A DNA stretch of 64,000 bases from Pseudomonadales bacterium (GTDB lineage: Bacteria; Pseudomonadota; Gammaproteobacteria; Pseudomonadales; Pseudohongiellaceae): positions 50,136 through 114,135 of the forward strand of contig JAJDVS010000102.1 in NCBI GenBank assembly GCA_022825945.1, in the 5' to 3' direction. This document shows positions 1 through 9,435 of the stretch, in pieces; position 1 is the stretch's first letter, and each line of letters starts with the position of its first letter. The translations under genes and the position numbers were made by a program. A model generated the notes under the pieces. That model made no database searches. It worked only from the letters and a program-made list of their open reading frames with translations, and was not told the origin of the DNA.

Positions 1-1147
1 TCCAGAGTTCGCCGAGGGCCTCGCCATCCCCGGCGCTGCGCAGGGCGCCGGCGTCTTCCAGTAACTCGCAGAGGTCCGCGAAATTGAATCGCGAAGGGCC
101 AATGCTCACCGGGGCGCCCACCGCGGCGGGCTCCAGCACATTGTGGCAGCCGGTATCCACCAGGCTGCCGCCGACAAAGGCAATGTCCGCGCTGGCGAAG
201 TAGGTCATCATCTCGCCCATGGAATCGCCGATGAGGATTTGCGTGGCGTCAGTGACCGATTCGGCTTCGCTGCGTCGTCCGCTGCGGAAACCTTCGGCGA
301 CGCACAGGGCAAAAGCTTCGTCAAAGCGCTCCGGGTGCCGGGGCACGATCAACAGCAGGCTCTCGGGATGGTCCGCGAGACAGCGCCGGAAGGCTTGCAG
401 CAACTTGCCTTCTTCGCCTTCCCGGGTGCTGCCGGCGACGATCAGCCTGCGCCCGCCCTTCCAGTGTTCGATGGCGTCCAGCGCCCGGGGCTTGCTCCCG
501 GACCCATGCAGGGCGAACTTCAGGCTGCCCGTCACCTGCACATTCATCGCGCCAAGATCGTGAAAGCGTTCCGCATCGGCCTCGGACTGGGCGCAAATCC
601 GCCGCATCTGCCCCAGCATGATCTGGCTCAAACGCGGAAAACGCCGGTACGCCCGCCAGGATTTGTCCGACAGGCGGCCGTTGACGAGCAGCACCGGCAC
701 TCCCGCGCGCCGCGCCTCATGGATGGTGTTGGGCCAGAGTTCGGTTTCCATCAGCAGCAGCAGCCGCGGTCGGAACGCGCGCAGAAAACGGCGCAGCATC
801 CAGCCGATGTCATAGGGCGCATAGTGCCGTATCACCGAATCGCCGAATAGCCGCCGGGCCTGTTCCGCGCCGGTGGGCGTCATGTTGGTCAAAAGTATCT
901 GGAGATCAGCGAATTCAGCGCGCAAGGCCTCCACCAGCGGCTTTGCCGCGACGGTTTCCCCCACGGAAACCGCATGCAGCCAGATGAGCGGCCGCGCCGG
1001 ATCAAACTCCGCCGGCGCGCGAATATGCCCAAAGCGTTCCCCAATGCGCTGCCGATAAGCCGGTGCCCGGCGCGAGCGCCACAGCAGGCGCAGCCAGACG
1101 CCAGGCAGCGCCAGATGGAAAACCAGGCTGTAGATCAGTCGTTGCAT
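1..1147 (-). CDS. waaA: 3-deoxy-D-manno-octulosonic acid (Kdo) transferase, partial
   Basis: The protein starts at an ATG at 1147 (reading leftward) and runs off the left edge, so its C-terminus is missing. Translation begins MQRLIYSLVFHL, a membrane-anchoring N-terminus, and continues into the WaaA signature WLHAVSVGETVAA, followed by an LLLLMETELWPN segment and later GGSLVDTGCHN and LEPAAVGAPV typical of GT30 enzymes. WaaA adds Kdo from CMP-Kdo to the lipid A precursor at the inner face of the inner membrane. About 382 of the usual ~420 residues are present. It is divergent from the FAD oxidoreductase gene and lies near hldE and waaC/F, which fits an LPS-core region. Confidence 0.93.
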   Translation of the reverse strand, partial: MQRLIYSLVFHLALPGVWLRLLWRSRRAPAYRQRIGERFGHIRAPAEFDPARPLIWLHAVSVGETVAAKPLVEALRAEFADLQILLTNMTPTGAEQARRLFGDSVIRHYAPYDIGWMLRRFLRAFRPRLLLLMETELWPNTIHEARRAGVPVLLVNGRLSDKSWRAYRRFPRLSQIMLGQMRRICAQSEADAERFHDLGAMNVQVTGSLKFALHGSGSKPRALDAIEHWKGGRRLIVAGSTREGEEGKLLQAFRRCLADHPESLLLIVPRHPERFDEAFALCVAEGFRSGRRSEAESVTDATQILIGDSMGEMMTYFASADIAFVGGSLVDTGCHNVLEPAAVGAPVSIGPSRFNFADLCELLEDAGALRSAGDGEALGELW

Positions 1148-1203
1148 GAAGGGAACCACCGCGAATGCCTGCGCCGCGGGCTTCTGGGGTATGCTTGGGT
1201 CGG

Positions 1204-1223
1204 GAGCCTGCGGGGCAGGCTTC
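1204..1223. repeat. short hairpin resembling the ends of the 163-bp element
   Basis: GAGCCTGC-GGGG-CAGGCTTC lies in the 108-bp gap between two divergent genes. It resembles the end-to-end fused fragment at 39846-39864 and the GAGCCTGCGCC terminus of the larger foldback element, so it may be a remnant. The match is short. Confidence 0.4.
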
Positions 1224-1255
1224 TGGCCCGGCCATGATGCGGGAAACGTTATCGG

Positions 1256-2470
1256 ATGCCCCCCAGCTATTCAACTGACATCGTCATTTTCGGCGGCGGC
1301 GTGGCCGGGCTTTGGCTGCTGAACCGGCTGGCGGCGGCGGGATACCGGACCATTCTGCTGGAGCGTGGTGCGCTTGGCGGCGGCCAGTCGATTCATGCCC
1401 AGGGCATTATTCACGGTGGCCTGAAGTACGCCCTCCACGGCGCTTTCAGCGGCGCCTCCCGAGCGATTGCCGATATGCCTTCGCGCTGGCGCGAGTGTAT
1501 CTCTGGCAGCGGCGAGATCGACCTGTCCGCATGCAAGTTGTCCAGCCCACACCTCTATCTCTGGTCCGGCGAGGGTCTTGGCGGCGGCATGAAGGCTTTT
1601 CTTGGCAGCAAGGCGGTTGCCGGCGGGACGGAAGTGGCCGCAGAAATGGAAATCCCCGGATTTCTCCGGGGCCGCGGCCTGGTGTATCGCCTGCCGGATT
1701 TTGTGGTGGACACCCATTCCCTGATTCGGGCCCTGGCGCAGGGGCATGCCGGGCGCATATTTGCTTTGGGAAGTGATGGCACGGAAAATACCTTGACATT
1801 CGAGCGGACTGGCGGCCACCGGGAATTGCGGGTGCAAGGCGCCGAAGGGTCGTTGCGAATCAAGGCCCGGCGCTATATCTTCTGCGCCGGCGAAGGCAAT
1901 CGGGCACTGAGCGAACAGGCGGGGCTGACCACTCCCCGCTGCCAGTCGCGGCCGCTGAAGATGGTTTCGGTCACTGGCGCCGCGCTGCCCGAGACCTTCC
2001 TCCATGTGCTTGGTTCGGGCCTTAGCGCCACTCCCCGGCTCACCATGACTTCCCATCGCGACGCGAATGACATTCCGGTCTGGTATCTCGGCGGCGACCT
2101 CGCCGAAACCGGTGTCGAGCGCGCGGATGACCGGCAGCTCGAAGTGGCCAGGGCCATGCTCGCCGAACTGCTGCCGGACGCGGTATTGGATGAGCTGGAA
2201 TGGCGCTGCCTCGACATCAATCGAGCGGAACCGGCAAGCCCGGGCGGCCGCAGGCCCGACAATGCCAGCCTGTGCGCCGAACAGGATGTCATCGTGGCCT
2301 GGCCGGTAAAGCTCGCCCTGGTGCCGGTGCTGGCGGACCTGGTGATGCGCAAGCTGCTGGACGACGGAATCGGGCCCGGCAACGCCGGCGGGTCTCAAGT
2401 GGACGATTCGGGCCAGCTAGCCAGCGTCTTCCCCAGGTCGCCCGCTTTCGCCCGGCCCTTCTGGAATTGA
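1256..2470 (+). CDS. FAD-dependent oxidoreductase (GlpD/DadA-like fold)
   Basis: A 404-residue protein beginning with a Rossmann dinucleotide-binding motif, IVIFGGGVAGLWLLNRL, with the acidic residue of the second strand in LLERGALGGG. The region AQGIIHGGLKYAL resembles the FAD-contacting segment of glycerol-3-phosphate dehydrogenase and other DAO-family enzymes. The ATG at 1256 has a GGGAAA ten bases upstream. It probably oxidises a small hydroxy- or amino-acid substrate, but the substrate cannot be read from the sequence. The aldo/keto reductase gene follows 14 bp downstream, so the two are probably co-transcribed. Confidence 0.8.
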   Translation: MPPSYSTDIVIFGGGVAGLWLLNRLAAAGYRTILLERGALGGGQSIHAQGIIHGGLKYALHGAFSGASRAIADMPSRWRECISGSGEIDLSACKLSSPHLYLWSGEGLGGGMKAFLGSKAVAGGTEVAAEMEIPGFLRGRGLVYRLPDFVVDTHSLIRALAQGHAGRIFALGSDGTENTLTFERTGGHRELRVQGAEGSLRIKARRYIFCAGEGNRALSEQAGLTTPRCQSRPLKMVSVTGAALPETFLHVLGSGLSATPRLTMTSHRDANDIPVWYLGGDLAETGVERADDRQLEVARAMLAELLPDAVLDELEWRCLDINRAEPASPGGRRPDNASLCAEQDVIVAWPVKLALVPVLADLVMRKLLDDGIGPGNAGGSQVDDSGQLASVFPRSPAFARPFWN

Positions 2471-2484
2471 TTGGAATTGATCTG

Positions 2485-3270
2485 ATGCTGCCCAGACGCA
2501 AACTCGGCAACACCGGCATGGATGTCCCCTGCCTCGGGCTTGGCACGGTAAAGTTCGGTCGCAATGAACAAGTGAAGTATCCCACGGGGTTTGAGCTTCC
2601 TTCCGACCGGGAAATCATGGCGCTGCTCGCCCAGGCCAGGGAGGCGGGGATGAACCTTATCGACACCGCCCCCGCCTATGGCAGCAGCGAACAGCGCCTT
2701 GGCCGGCTCCTGCCGCAGCGGGACCATTGGCTGATTTGCACCAAGGTGGGAGAAACTTTCGCCGGCGGCGTCTCGCGGTTCGATTTTTCCGCCGGCCATG
2801 TGCGCGCCAGCGTCGAACAAAGCCTGCGCCACTTGCGCACTGATCGTATCGATATCGTGCTGATTCACTCCGACGGAAACGATCTGGACATTCTGGAAAA
2901 GTCCGACTGCGTCGAGACGCTCGACAGGCTGCGCGCCGAAGGCCTGCTGCGCGCCGTCGGCATGAGTTCCAAGACCGTCGCCGGCGGCCTGCGGGCCATG
3001 GAACTCGTCGATGTGCTGATGCTCACCTACAACCGCGCCGACACCAGCCAGGCCCCGGTGATCGAACAGGCTCACCGGGCCGGCAAAGGCGTCCTCATCA
3101 AGAAAGGTCTCGCCAGCGGCCACGCCCTACATACCCCCGGCGCCGACGCCACCGAAACCTTCCGCTTCCTCCTCGCCCCCCCCGGAGTAAGCTCCATCCT
3201 CACCGGCACCATCAACCCAACCCACCTCCGGCAAAACATCAAGGCGGCCTCCGACACCCTCGCACCCTAA
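2485..3270 (+). CDS. aldo/keto reductase family protein
   Basis: 261 residues from the ATG at 2485. The frame is open further upstream, but that part overlaps the preceding gene and has no family similarity. MLPRRKLGNTGMDVPCLGLGT is the usual AKR start. It has the catalytic Asp in LIDTAPAYG (with the Tyr five residues on), Lys in LICTKVGE, and the conserved HSDGND position where many AKRs have HxPD. GVSSILTGTINPTHLRQNI is the C-terminal cofactor-binding segment. It is an NADP-dependent carbonyl reductase of unknown substrate and likely an operon partner of the preceding oxidoreductase. Confidence 0.85.
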   Translation: MLPRRKLGNTGMDVPCLGLGTVKFGRNEQVKYPTGFELPSDREIMALLAQAREAGMNLIDTAPAYGSSEQRLGRLLPQRDHWLICTKVGETFAGGVSRFDFSAGHVRASVEQSLRHLRTDRIDIVLIHSDGNDLDILEKSDCVETLDRLRAEGLLRAVGMSSKTVAGGLRAMELVDVLMLTYNRADTSQAPVIEQAHRAGKGVLIKKGLASGHALHTPGADATETFRFLLAPPGVSSILTGTINPTHLRQNIKAASDTLAP

Positions 3271-3321
3271 CCTTCAGCACACCCTACCCCTTTAACCCAC
3301 TGAAGATGCGGCATGCCGTAA

Positions 3322-3429
3322 GCCGCTGTCGGGCAGGGGTGTCTGGCGGCTTCGAGCGCATGGATGCGCGAGCAGAGCCTACAGGGATGTATTCACGGCG
3401 CCCGCCAGACACCCCTGCCCGACAGCGGC
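3322..3429. repeat. large inverted repeat (28-bp perfect arms) between convergent genes
   Basis: The left arm at 3322-3349 (GCCGCTGTCGGGCAGGGGTG...) is the exact reverse complement of the right arm at 3402-3429. The loop of about 52 bp includes GAGCCTACAGGGATGTATTC. The structure sits between the convergent aldo/keto reductase and hldE genes. It could act as a bidirectional terminator or be a dispersed palindromic repeat, and no open frame fits it. Confidence 0.85.
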
Positions 3430-3438
3430 GATGCTTCG

Positions 3439-4863
3439 TTACCCTCCCCGCATCTTCTCCACCATCGCCGAAGTCGAACAATCGTCAATAAAGGCGAGTA
3501 CATGCACTTCGCCGCCCCAGTCTCTGACGAGCTCCCCTCCCACCACCTGGTCCAGCGTATAGTCCCCGCCCTTGACCAGCACCTCCGGCCGCAATTCCCG
3601 CAGCAGATTCTCCGGCGTGTCTTCGCTGAAGCTCACTACCCAGTCCACCGCGCTGAGGCCGGCCAGTACCCGCAGGCGCCGGTCCAGGGGATTGATGGGG
3701 CGGCCGGAGCCTTTCAATCTGCCCACGGAAGCATCGTCGTTCACCGCCACCACGAGACGGTGCCCGAGCTTGCGAGCCTCGTCGAGATAGCCCACATGGC
3801 CGGCGTGGATGATGTCAAAGCAGCCATTGGTGAAGACGATACGCTCGCCGTGTTCCCGGGCGTCCTCCACGGCGATGCGCAACTGGTCGGCGCTCATGAT
3901 GCCGCGACCGCTGTCGAGTTCGGCCATCAGCGCCCGGCGCAATTCCGGCGCGCTGATGGCGGCGGTGCCAAGTTTGCCCACCACCAGCCCCGCGGCAAGA
4001 TTGGCCAGCACCACCGCATCGGCGAGTTTCTCCCCCGCCGCCAGCGCCGCGGAAAGCACCGAGATTACCGTGTCCCCGGCGCCGGTCACGTCATAGACTT
4101 CCTGAGCCCTGGCGGGCAGATGCAATTCCGGCGCATGGGGGCGAATCAGCGTCATGCCGTTTTCGCCCCGGGTGATGAGCAGGGCTTCGAGTTCAAGCCC
4201 GGCTATCAGTTGCTCGCCCTTGTCCACCAGTTCCTGTTCATTGGCGCTTGGACCCATGACGGCTTCGAACTCCGCCAGATTGGGGGTTATCAGGGTCGCC
4301 CCGCGATAGCGTCGGAAATCTTTTCCCTTGGGGTCCACGATGACGGGGATGTCTTGCTCGCGGGCCAGGGCGATGAGTTCCTCCACCTGGCCGAGAACGC
4401 CCTTGTCATAATCGGATAGCAGCAGGACCTGGGACCGCGGCAGCAATTCGGCAATCGTGGCGGCGAGCCCTTCGATGTCGCCGGGGCTGAAACGCTCTTC
4501 GAAATCGAGCCGGATCAGTTGCTGCTGGCGACCGATCACGCGCAGTTTGGTGATGGTGGGCTTGTCCGCGGAGTGCTGGAACTTGCAGTAGACCCCGGCG
4601 GCTTCCAGCCTGTCCCGCAATTCCTGGGCGGTGTCATCATCGCCCACTGTGCCGACCAGTGTGGCGGCGCTGCCTAATGCCGCGATATTGAGGGCAACGT
4701 TGCCGGCGCCGCCGGGGCGGTCTTCGCGTTTGCCCACCCGCACCACGGGCACCGGCGCTTCCGGGGAAATCCGCGAGGCGTCGCCATGCCAGTAGCGGTC
4801 GAGCATGACATCTCCCACTACGAGCAATCTTGCATCCTGAAAGGCAGGCATCGAAGGTTTCAT
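3439..4863 (-). CDS. hldE: bifunctional heptose-7-phosphate kinase / heptose-1-phosphate adenylyltransferase
   Basis: 474 residues, the normal HldE length. The N-terminal ribokinase-like domain (about 1-320) has DVMLDRYWHG, the GGAGNVALNIAALG substrate loop and the catalytic VTGAGDTVISVL motif. The C-terminal nucleotidyltransferase domain (about 345-474) starts FTNGCFDIIHAGHVGYL, containing the HxGH nucleotide-binding motif. It makes ADP-D-glycero-beta-D-manno-heptose, the donor for the heptosyltransferases encoded at 10.6-12.9 kb. It is divergent from the small membrane-protein gene at 4971. Confidence 0.96.
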   Translation of the reverse strand: MKPSMPAFQDARLLVVGDVMLDRYWHGDASRISPEAPVPVVRVGKREDRPGGAGNVALNIAALGSAATLVGTVGDDDTAQELRDRLEAAGVYCKFQHSADKPTITKLRVIGRQQQLIRLDFEERFSPGDIEGLAATIAELLPRSQVLLLSDYDKGVLGQVEELIALAREQDIPVIVDPKGKDFRRYRGATLITPNLAEFEAVMGPSANEQELVDKGEQLIAGLELEALLITRGENGMTLIRPHAPELHLPARAQEVYDVTGAGDTVISVLSAALAAGEKLADAVVLANLAAGLVVGKLGTAAISAPELRRALMAELDSGRGIMSADQLRIAVEDAREHGERIVFTNGCFDIIHAGHVGYLDEARKLGHRLVVAVNDDASVGRLKGSGRPINPLDRRLRVLAGLSAVDWVVSFSEDTPENLLRELRPEVLVKGGDYTLDQVVGGELVRDWGGEVHVLAFIDDCSTSAMVEKMRGG

Positions 4864-4970
4864 GGGGCTCGCCGCCTCTACCGGGAGGGCGAGCCGGATA
4901 GTAGCATATGCCTGTGAGATGGCATTGTCCTTGGCGCTTTTTCGACATTTACAGAGGAGGATGATTCGAA

Positions 4971-5156
4971 ATGGGACTCGTTAATTTCGTTGCTTTTCTC
5001 GCCAACATTTTTTTGACGGTCAACTTCGTGCCAGCGGTGATATACGATCAGAAGAACGGGGAATTCAAGGGTTACCTGCATCCGGCGCCGATCTTCTGGC
5101 TGGTGGTGGCCGCAGTTGCGGGGCCCCGGCTTTTAATCCCGGCGGGAGTTAGCTAG
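4971..5156 (+). CDS. small membrane protein of unknown function (61 aa)
   Basis: A short gene with a strong Shine-Dalgarno, GAGGAGG at 4954-4960, ten bases before the ATG. The product has two hydrophobic stretches (residues about 4-23 and 42-57) separated by a polar loop, AVIYDQKNGEFKGY, so it is likely a two-pass inner-membrane miniprotein. It precedes the acyltransferase gene by 35 bp and may be in the same transcript. I do not recognise the family. Confidence 0.7.
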   Translation: MGLVNFVAFLANIFLTVNFVPAVIYDQKNGEFKGYLHPAPIFWLVVAAVAGPRLLIPAGVS

Positions 5157-5191
5157 GGTTATGGCTTCGGTCTGGTCGGGGTTTGGCTTGG

Positions 5192-6148
5192 ATGGCGCGG
5201 GGAGGGTCGGGTGAAGTAGTTGAATTGCGGGGGTTTTGGTGGCCCCGGTACTGGGGCATCTGGGCGCTGCTTGGAATGGCCTGGCTGGTGGCGCGATTGC
5301 CCTGGTCCTGGCAGCTTCGGCTTGGGGCGGGGCTCGGGCTGCTCAGCTATCGGCTGGCGCGCTGGCGGCGACACGTCTGTGAGGTGAATCTGCGGCTGTG
5401 CTTTCCCGAGCTTGATGCCCGGGCCCGAAAGCGGCTGGCGCGGCGGGTTTTCGTGGCCAATGGAATCGGGCTGGTCGAGGTTGCGATTTCCTGGTACCGC
5501 AACCCGGAGGACTTTCGCTCACGCACGAGTATCGAAGGGCTGGAGAACCTGCAACGGGCGCTGGCGAGAGGGCGGGGGGCATTGCTGGTGGCGGCGCATT
5601 TTTCGACGCTGGAGATCGGCGGCTTTCTGCTCAGCCTGTTTCATCCCATGGCGGTCAGTTATCGCGCCCATGAAAACGCCCTATTCGATGCGGTGATGTT
5701 CCATCGCCGCGGCAGGCTGTATCCCCGGGTGATCGAGCGGCGCGATGTGCGCGGGGCGCTGCGCAGCCTGCGGGACGGGTTTGCGCTGTGGTACGCGCCG
5801 GATCAGGATTATGGCCCGCGCCGGGCGGTTTTCGTGCCATTCTTCGGGGTCGATGCGGCCACGATTACCGCCACGAGCCGCTATGCCTCCGCCAATGATT
5901 CGCCGGTGCTTTTTTTCAGTCATTACCGGCGGTCGGACAATTCAGGCTACCATTTGCGCATCAGCCCCGAACTGGAAGACTTTCCCTGTGGCGACGAGCG
6001 CGAAGACGCCATCCGGATCAACCGCCTGGTGGAGCAGGCCGTGCGCGAACAGCCGGAGCAGTATCTGTGGCTGCACAAGCGCTTCAAGACCCGGCCGGAC
6101 GGCGAAGCGGACCTGTACCGGCAAGCCGATGACGACGCGGGTTCCTGA
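5192..6148 (+). CDS. LpxL/LpxM-family lipid A acyltransferase
   Basis: About 318 residues from the ATG at 5192 (a TTG at 5183 is an alternative). It has an N-terminal hydrophobic anchor (WGIWALLGMAWLVARLPW) and then the family pattern: NLRLCFPEL, the HX4E catalytic pair in AAHFSTLEIGG, and a later segment LWYAPDQDYGPRRAVFVPFFG that matches the conserved QDxG-VPFFG region. LpxL-type enzymes transfer a secondary acyl chain from acyl-ACP to Kdo2-lipid IVA at the inner membrane. The position beside LPS-core genes agrees. Which acyl transfer it performs is not determinable here. Confidence 0.88.
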   Translation: MARGGSGEVVELRGFWWPRYWGIWALLGMAWLVARLPWSWQLRLGAGLGLLSYRLARWRRHVCEVNLRLCFPELDARARKRLARRVFVANGIGLVEVAISWYRNPEDFRSRTSIEGLENLQRALARGRGALLVAAHFSTLEIGGFLLSLFHPMAVSYRAHENALFDAVMFHRRGRLYPRVIERRDVRGALRSLRDGFALWYAPDQDYGPRRAVFVPFFGVDAATITATSRYASANDSPVLFFSHYRRSDNSGYHLRISPELEDFPCGDEREDAIRINRLVEQAVREQPEQYLWLHKRFKTRPDGEADLYRQADDDAGS

Positions 6149-6151
6149 GCC

Positions 6152-7660
6152 ATGAGCGACGGCCCCGGCAGGCTTGTCGAGCGGCTTGAGCGGATCGATG
6201 CGAGGCTGTGGGCGGTTGCGGCGAGCCTGCTGCTTTCGGCGTGGGCGGGGCTGAGCGTAGCGGTGCCCAATGACGACGCCTTTGTCTACATCCGCACCGC
6301 CCGGATTTTCCTCGATCAGGGAATCGAAGCCGCCTTCGCGCACTATGCTTGGGCCGGTTATCCGGTGCTGCTCGGGCTGGTCGGCTCCCTGGGGCCGGGG
6401 CCCTTTGCCTCAGCCTACCTGCTCAATGCGCTGTTCTTCGCCCTGCTGGCATTCGCTTTCGTCAGCATCTGCCGGGAGTTCTCCACGGACCGCCGCCTGC
6501 TCGCCCTGGCGGCGCTGACGATTCTGCTTTTTCCGGAAATCAACGAATACCGCTATCTCATTCTGCGCGATACCGGATTCTGGGCCTTTTCCCTGCTCGG
6601 GCTGTGGTGCCTGATTGCCTATGGCGCCGAAAGTTCATGGAAGTATTGCCTGTTCTTCGCCGCGGCGATGGTGTTCGCCACATTGTTCCGCCCGGAGGCG
6701 GCGCTTTATCTGTTGCTTGCGCCGTTATGCCTGCTCTTCGATCAACGCTACTCCCGGGCCGAGCGGTTCCTGCTGCGCTTTCGCATGTTGGCGGCGGCGC
6801 TGGGCGCCTTGCTGCTGTGTTTGCTGGGCGGCCTGGCATTCGGTTTGAACCTGTTCCATCAGATGATCGAATCGGCCGCCACCTATCTGCCCTTTGTGCA
6901 ATCGCTGTTTGATCCCGCGAGCCAGCAGGCCGCCGCCGAGGTCATTTTCGGCGGGCATGCCGCCACCTGGTCCGGGCGTTATCTGCCGCTGTTTCTGGTC
7001 GCGGGCTTGTTGGCGATCCTGGTGGTGGAACTGTTCTACGCCGTAGGCATGCCGTTCACGCTGATTCTGGCGTGGGGGTACTGGAAACGGTGGCTATTGC
7101 CGGACCGCAATGCCGCCCTGCCGATCATCGCTTTCGCCCTCATCAATCTGCTCACGGTGCTTGGCTTCATCCTGCTGACGCGCTACCTGACAAGCCGTTA
7201 CGCCATGGTGTTCAGCCTTTCCCTCGCCATCTTCGTGCCCTTCATAGCCCGGGAAATGCTGACAAGGGCGCTGCCGGGAAGCCGGGCCGCGGCCTGGCTG
7301 CTCGTGTTGTTCTTCAGCTTCTCCGCGGTGGACTCCTTCTACAGCTTCGGCCGCTCGAAGACCTATGTCGGGGATGCCATCGCCTGGCTCGACGCCAATC
7401 ACGACGGGGCCGCCGCGCTGATCACCAATGTCCGGGCGGTGGCGTATTTCAGCGGCCTGGTTCCCGAGTACGACCAGGTCCAGCCGCAACTGGCCAAAGA
7501 GCGGATTCTTGCGGCGGAATCGGGCGATCTTGTTGTGGTGGAGACATCGGTGGTTCTCGACCAATTGCGGGATAAACCCGAAATTTCCGCATTGCTTGAA
7601 CCCGTCGCCGACTTTCCCGAAACCGGCGCGCCCTCCATCTTCATCTACCGGCGCAGATAG
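6152..7660 (+). CDS. GT39/ArnT-like polytopic membrane glycosyltransferase
   Basis: 502 residues with roughly ten or more hydrophobic segments. After the first helix comes AVPNDDAFVYIRTARIFLDQG, an acidic pair in the first extracytoplasmic loop as in the GT-C (PMT/ArnT) family, and then tandem helices with EINEYRYLILRDTGFW. The start codon lies 3 bases after the upstream stop, so it is in an operon with the acyltransferase. GT-C enzymes use polyprenyl-phosphate sugars at the periplasmic face. Modification of lipid A or core is a plausible role, but the substrate is an inference from position only. Confidence 0.7.
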   Translation: MSDGPGRLVERLERIDARLWAVAASLLLSAWAGLSVAVPNDDAFVYIRTARIFLDQGIEAAFAHYAWAGYPVLLGLVGSLGPGPFASAYLLNALFFALLAFAFVSICREFSTDRRLLALAALTILLFPEINEYRYLILRDTGFWAFSLLGLWCLIAYGAESSWKYCLFFAAAMVFATLFRPEAALYLLLAPLCLLFDQRYSRAERFLLRFRMLAAALGALLLCLLGGLAFGLNLFHQMIESAATYLPFVQSLFDPASQQAAAEVIFGGHAATWSGRYLPLFLVAGLLAILVVELFYAVGMPFTLILAWGYWKRWLLPDRNAALPIIAFALINLLTVLGFILLTRYLTSRYAMVFSLSLAIFVPFIAREMLTRALPGSRAAAWLLVLFFSFSAVDSFYSFGRSKTYVGDAIAWLDANHDGAAALITNVRAVAYFSGLVPEYDQVQPQLAKERILAAESGDLVVVETSVVLDQLRDKPEISALLEPVADFPETGAPSIFIYRRR

Positions 7661-7674
7661 GAACGCGGAGAACC

Positions 7675-9435
7675 CTACCAGCTATCCTCTTCCGGGCGGC
7701 GGGTGACCAGCAGGTCTTCGAGGATCAGGTATTTCAGGCCCGAATTGACGAACAGTTCAATGGCGTGCTCCGGCGAACAGACCAGCGCTTCGCCGGGGCG
7801 GCTCATGGAAGTGCTGATCAGCAGGGGATGGCCGGTTTCCCGCTCGAAGCGGGTCAGCAGGCGATGGAAATCCGGGAAGCGCCCGGCCTCGACCACCTGC
7901 ACCCGGGTGCTTCCATCCTCGTAGACGATGTGGGGATAGCGCTGGCGCCAGCCTTCCGCGATGTTCACCCCGATGCTGCGCCAGGGGTCCGCTTGCCGGC
8001 CTTCGAGCAGTTCCCCGGCGGCGCTGGCAAGCACTGCGGCGGCAAAGGGTCTTTTGATCTCGCGAAACTTGAGCTGGCTGTTGATCAACTCGGAAACGTT
8101 CTTCTGTTGCGGATGCGCCAGCACACAGCGATTGCCGAGGCTGCGCTGGCCGAATTCCAAAGCGCCGCGAAACCAGCCCACGAGTTCTTCCGCCGCCAGC
8201 AGTTCCACGGCCTTGCCGTGGGGATCATCAAGCGCTTCCCAGCGGGGTTTGTCGCGGTGGTTGCGGCAGGCGGCAATGCACTCGCTGGAAGCATAGGCGG
8301 GGCCGAGCAACAGATTGTTCACCGGCGCCAGCTTCTCGCCCTCCGCCCGAATGACGTGGGCCGCCGCGCCGATGGCGGTTCCCGAATCGCTGCAGGCGGG
8401 GTGGACGATGAGGCGTTTTACCTTGTCCCAGTTTGCCAGCCGCTGGTTAAGCCGCAGGTTCATGGCGCCGGTGCCCGCCACGGCAAGCACGCCGGTTTCC
8501 GCGAGCACATCGCCGAGATGGTGTTCCAGCAGTTGCAGGGCCAGATCTTCGTAGAGTCGCTGGATGGCGGCGGCGTAATGGAGATAGGGGTCGTCCACCA
8601 GATTGCCGACCCGCCGCGGCCCGAGCAATTCCACCAGCTTCTGGCTGAAGTAATGGCCCCGGGAGCGGGCCTTGTAGCGGCGCAGCCCAACGGTGCCAAT
8701 CAGCTTGTTGTTGACTCTGAGCCTGCCCCGCCGGCAGCCTGCCAGGGGCGACAGGTCATACCTGCCCGGATCCCCCAGGGGAGCGATTCCCATGACGCGC
8801 AATTCGCCGTCGAGAATTTCAAAGCCAAGGTAATCGGTGAGCGCCGCGTACATGCCGCAGAGCGAGTCCGGATTGTGGAATTCCTTGCGCTTGCGGATGC
8901 GGCCCTCCTCGCCCACGGCGAAGAGCATGTTGCTGTACTCGCCCTTCACGTCATTGCAGAAGATTGCGGTTTTTTCCGCGGGTTCGTTCAGGAGATAGGC
9001 GCTGGCGGCATGGGCGAGCTGATGTTCCACCGGCAGGATTGGCGCTTGCTCCGGTGCGATGTGCAACTGCGCCAGCAACCCCCGCAACCGGCGAAGATAG
9101 CGGCGGTAGCGGCGGTTGCCGTTGAGCAGGCAGTCGAGGCTGCGGTCCGGGGCGTACCAGTGGCGCCGGGCATAGTGCCAGCGCGCCGCGTCGAACAGGC
9201 TGATGGGGCTGTAGGGAATGGCGATGCGGTTGATTTCGCTCGCCCGGACGCCGGCGATCTGCAGGCATTGCCGGGTGGCGTGATAGGGCATTTCGCCCCG
9301 GGCGTGACGGCGGCGGGTCAGCCTTTCCTCTTCCACCGCGGCGATCAGTTCGCCGTCGCGAAACAGCGCGGCGGCGGGATCGTGGCCGATGGCGCCGGCA
9401 AGGCCGAGGGTGTATGTGGGGCTGCCTGTGGTCAT
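7675..9435 (-). CDS. carbamoyltransferase, NodU/CmcH family
   Basis: 586 residues. It opens LGLAGAIGHDPAAALFRDGE and IAAVEEERLTRRRHA, the N-terminal ATPase-like (YrdC-related/ASKHA) signature of NodU-type carbamoyltransferases, and ends with the family C-terminal domain (RPGEALVCSPEHAIELF). These enzymes move the carbamoyl group of carbamoyl phosphate onto a sugar hydroxyl. It overlaps the WaaG-type gene by 4 bp and lies in one transcript with waaC, so the likely acceptor is an LPS-core heptose or hexose. Core carbamoylation by an equivalent enzyme is known in Pseudomonas. Confidence 0.88.
   Translation of the reverse strand: MTTGSPTYTLGLAGAIGHDPAAALFRDGELIAAVEEERLTRRRHARGEMPYHATRQCLQIAGVRASEINRIAIPYSPISLFDAARWHYARRHWYAPDRSLDCLLNGNRRYRRYLRRLRGLLAQLHIAPEQAPILPVEHQLAHAASAYLLNEPAEKTAIFCNDVKGEYSNMLFAVGEEGRIRKRKEFHNPDSLCGMYAALTDYLGFEILDGELRVMGIAPLGDPGRYDLSPLAGCRRGRLRVNNKLIGTVGLRRYKARSRGHYFSQKLVELLGPRRVGNLVDDPYLHYAAAIQRLYEDLALQLLEHHLGDVLAETGVLAVAGTGAMNLRLNQRLANWDKVKRLIVHPACSDSGTAIGAAAHVIRAEGEKLAPVNNLLLGPAYASSECIAACRNHRDKPRWEALDDPHGKAVELLAAEELVGWFRGALEFGQRSLGNRCVLAHPQQKNVSELINSQLKFREIKRPFAAAVLASAAGELLEGRQADPWRSIGVNIAEGWRQRYPHIVYEDGSTRVQVVEAGRFPDFHRLLTRFERETGHPLLISTSMSRPGEALVCSPEHAIELFVNSGLKYLILEDLLVTRRPEEDSW

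Noticed and set aside
143..850. Plus-strand 235-codon open frame at the left edge
   Set aside because: It is antisense to waaA, whose motifs are clear on the minus strand.
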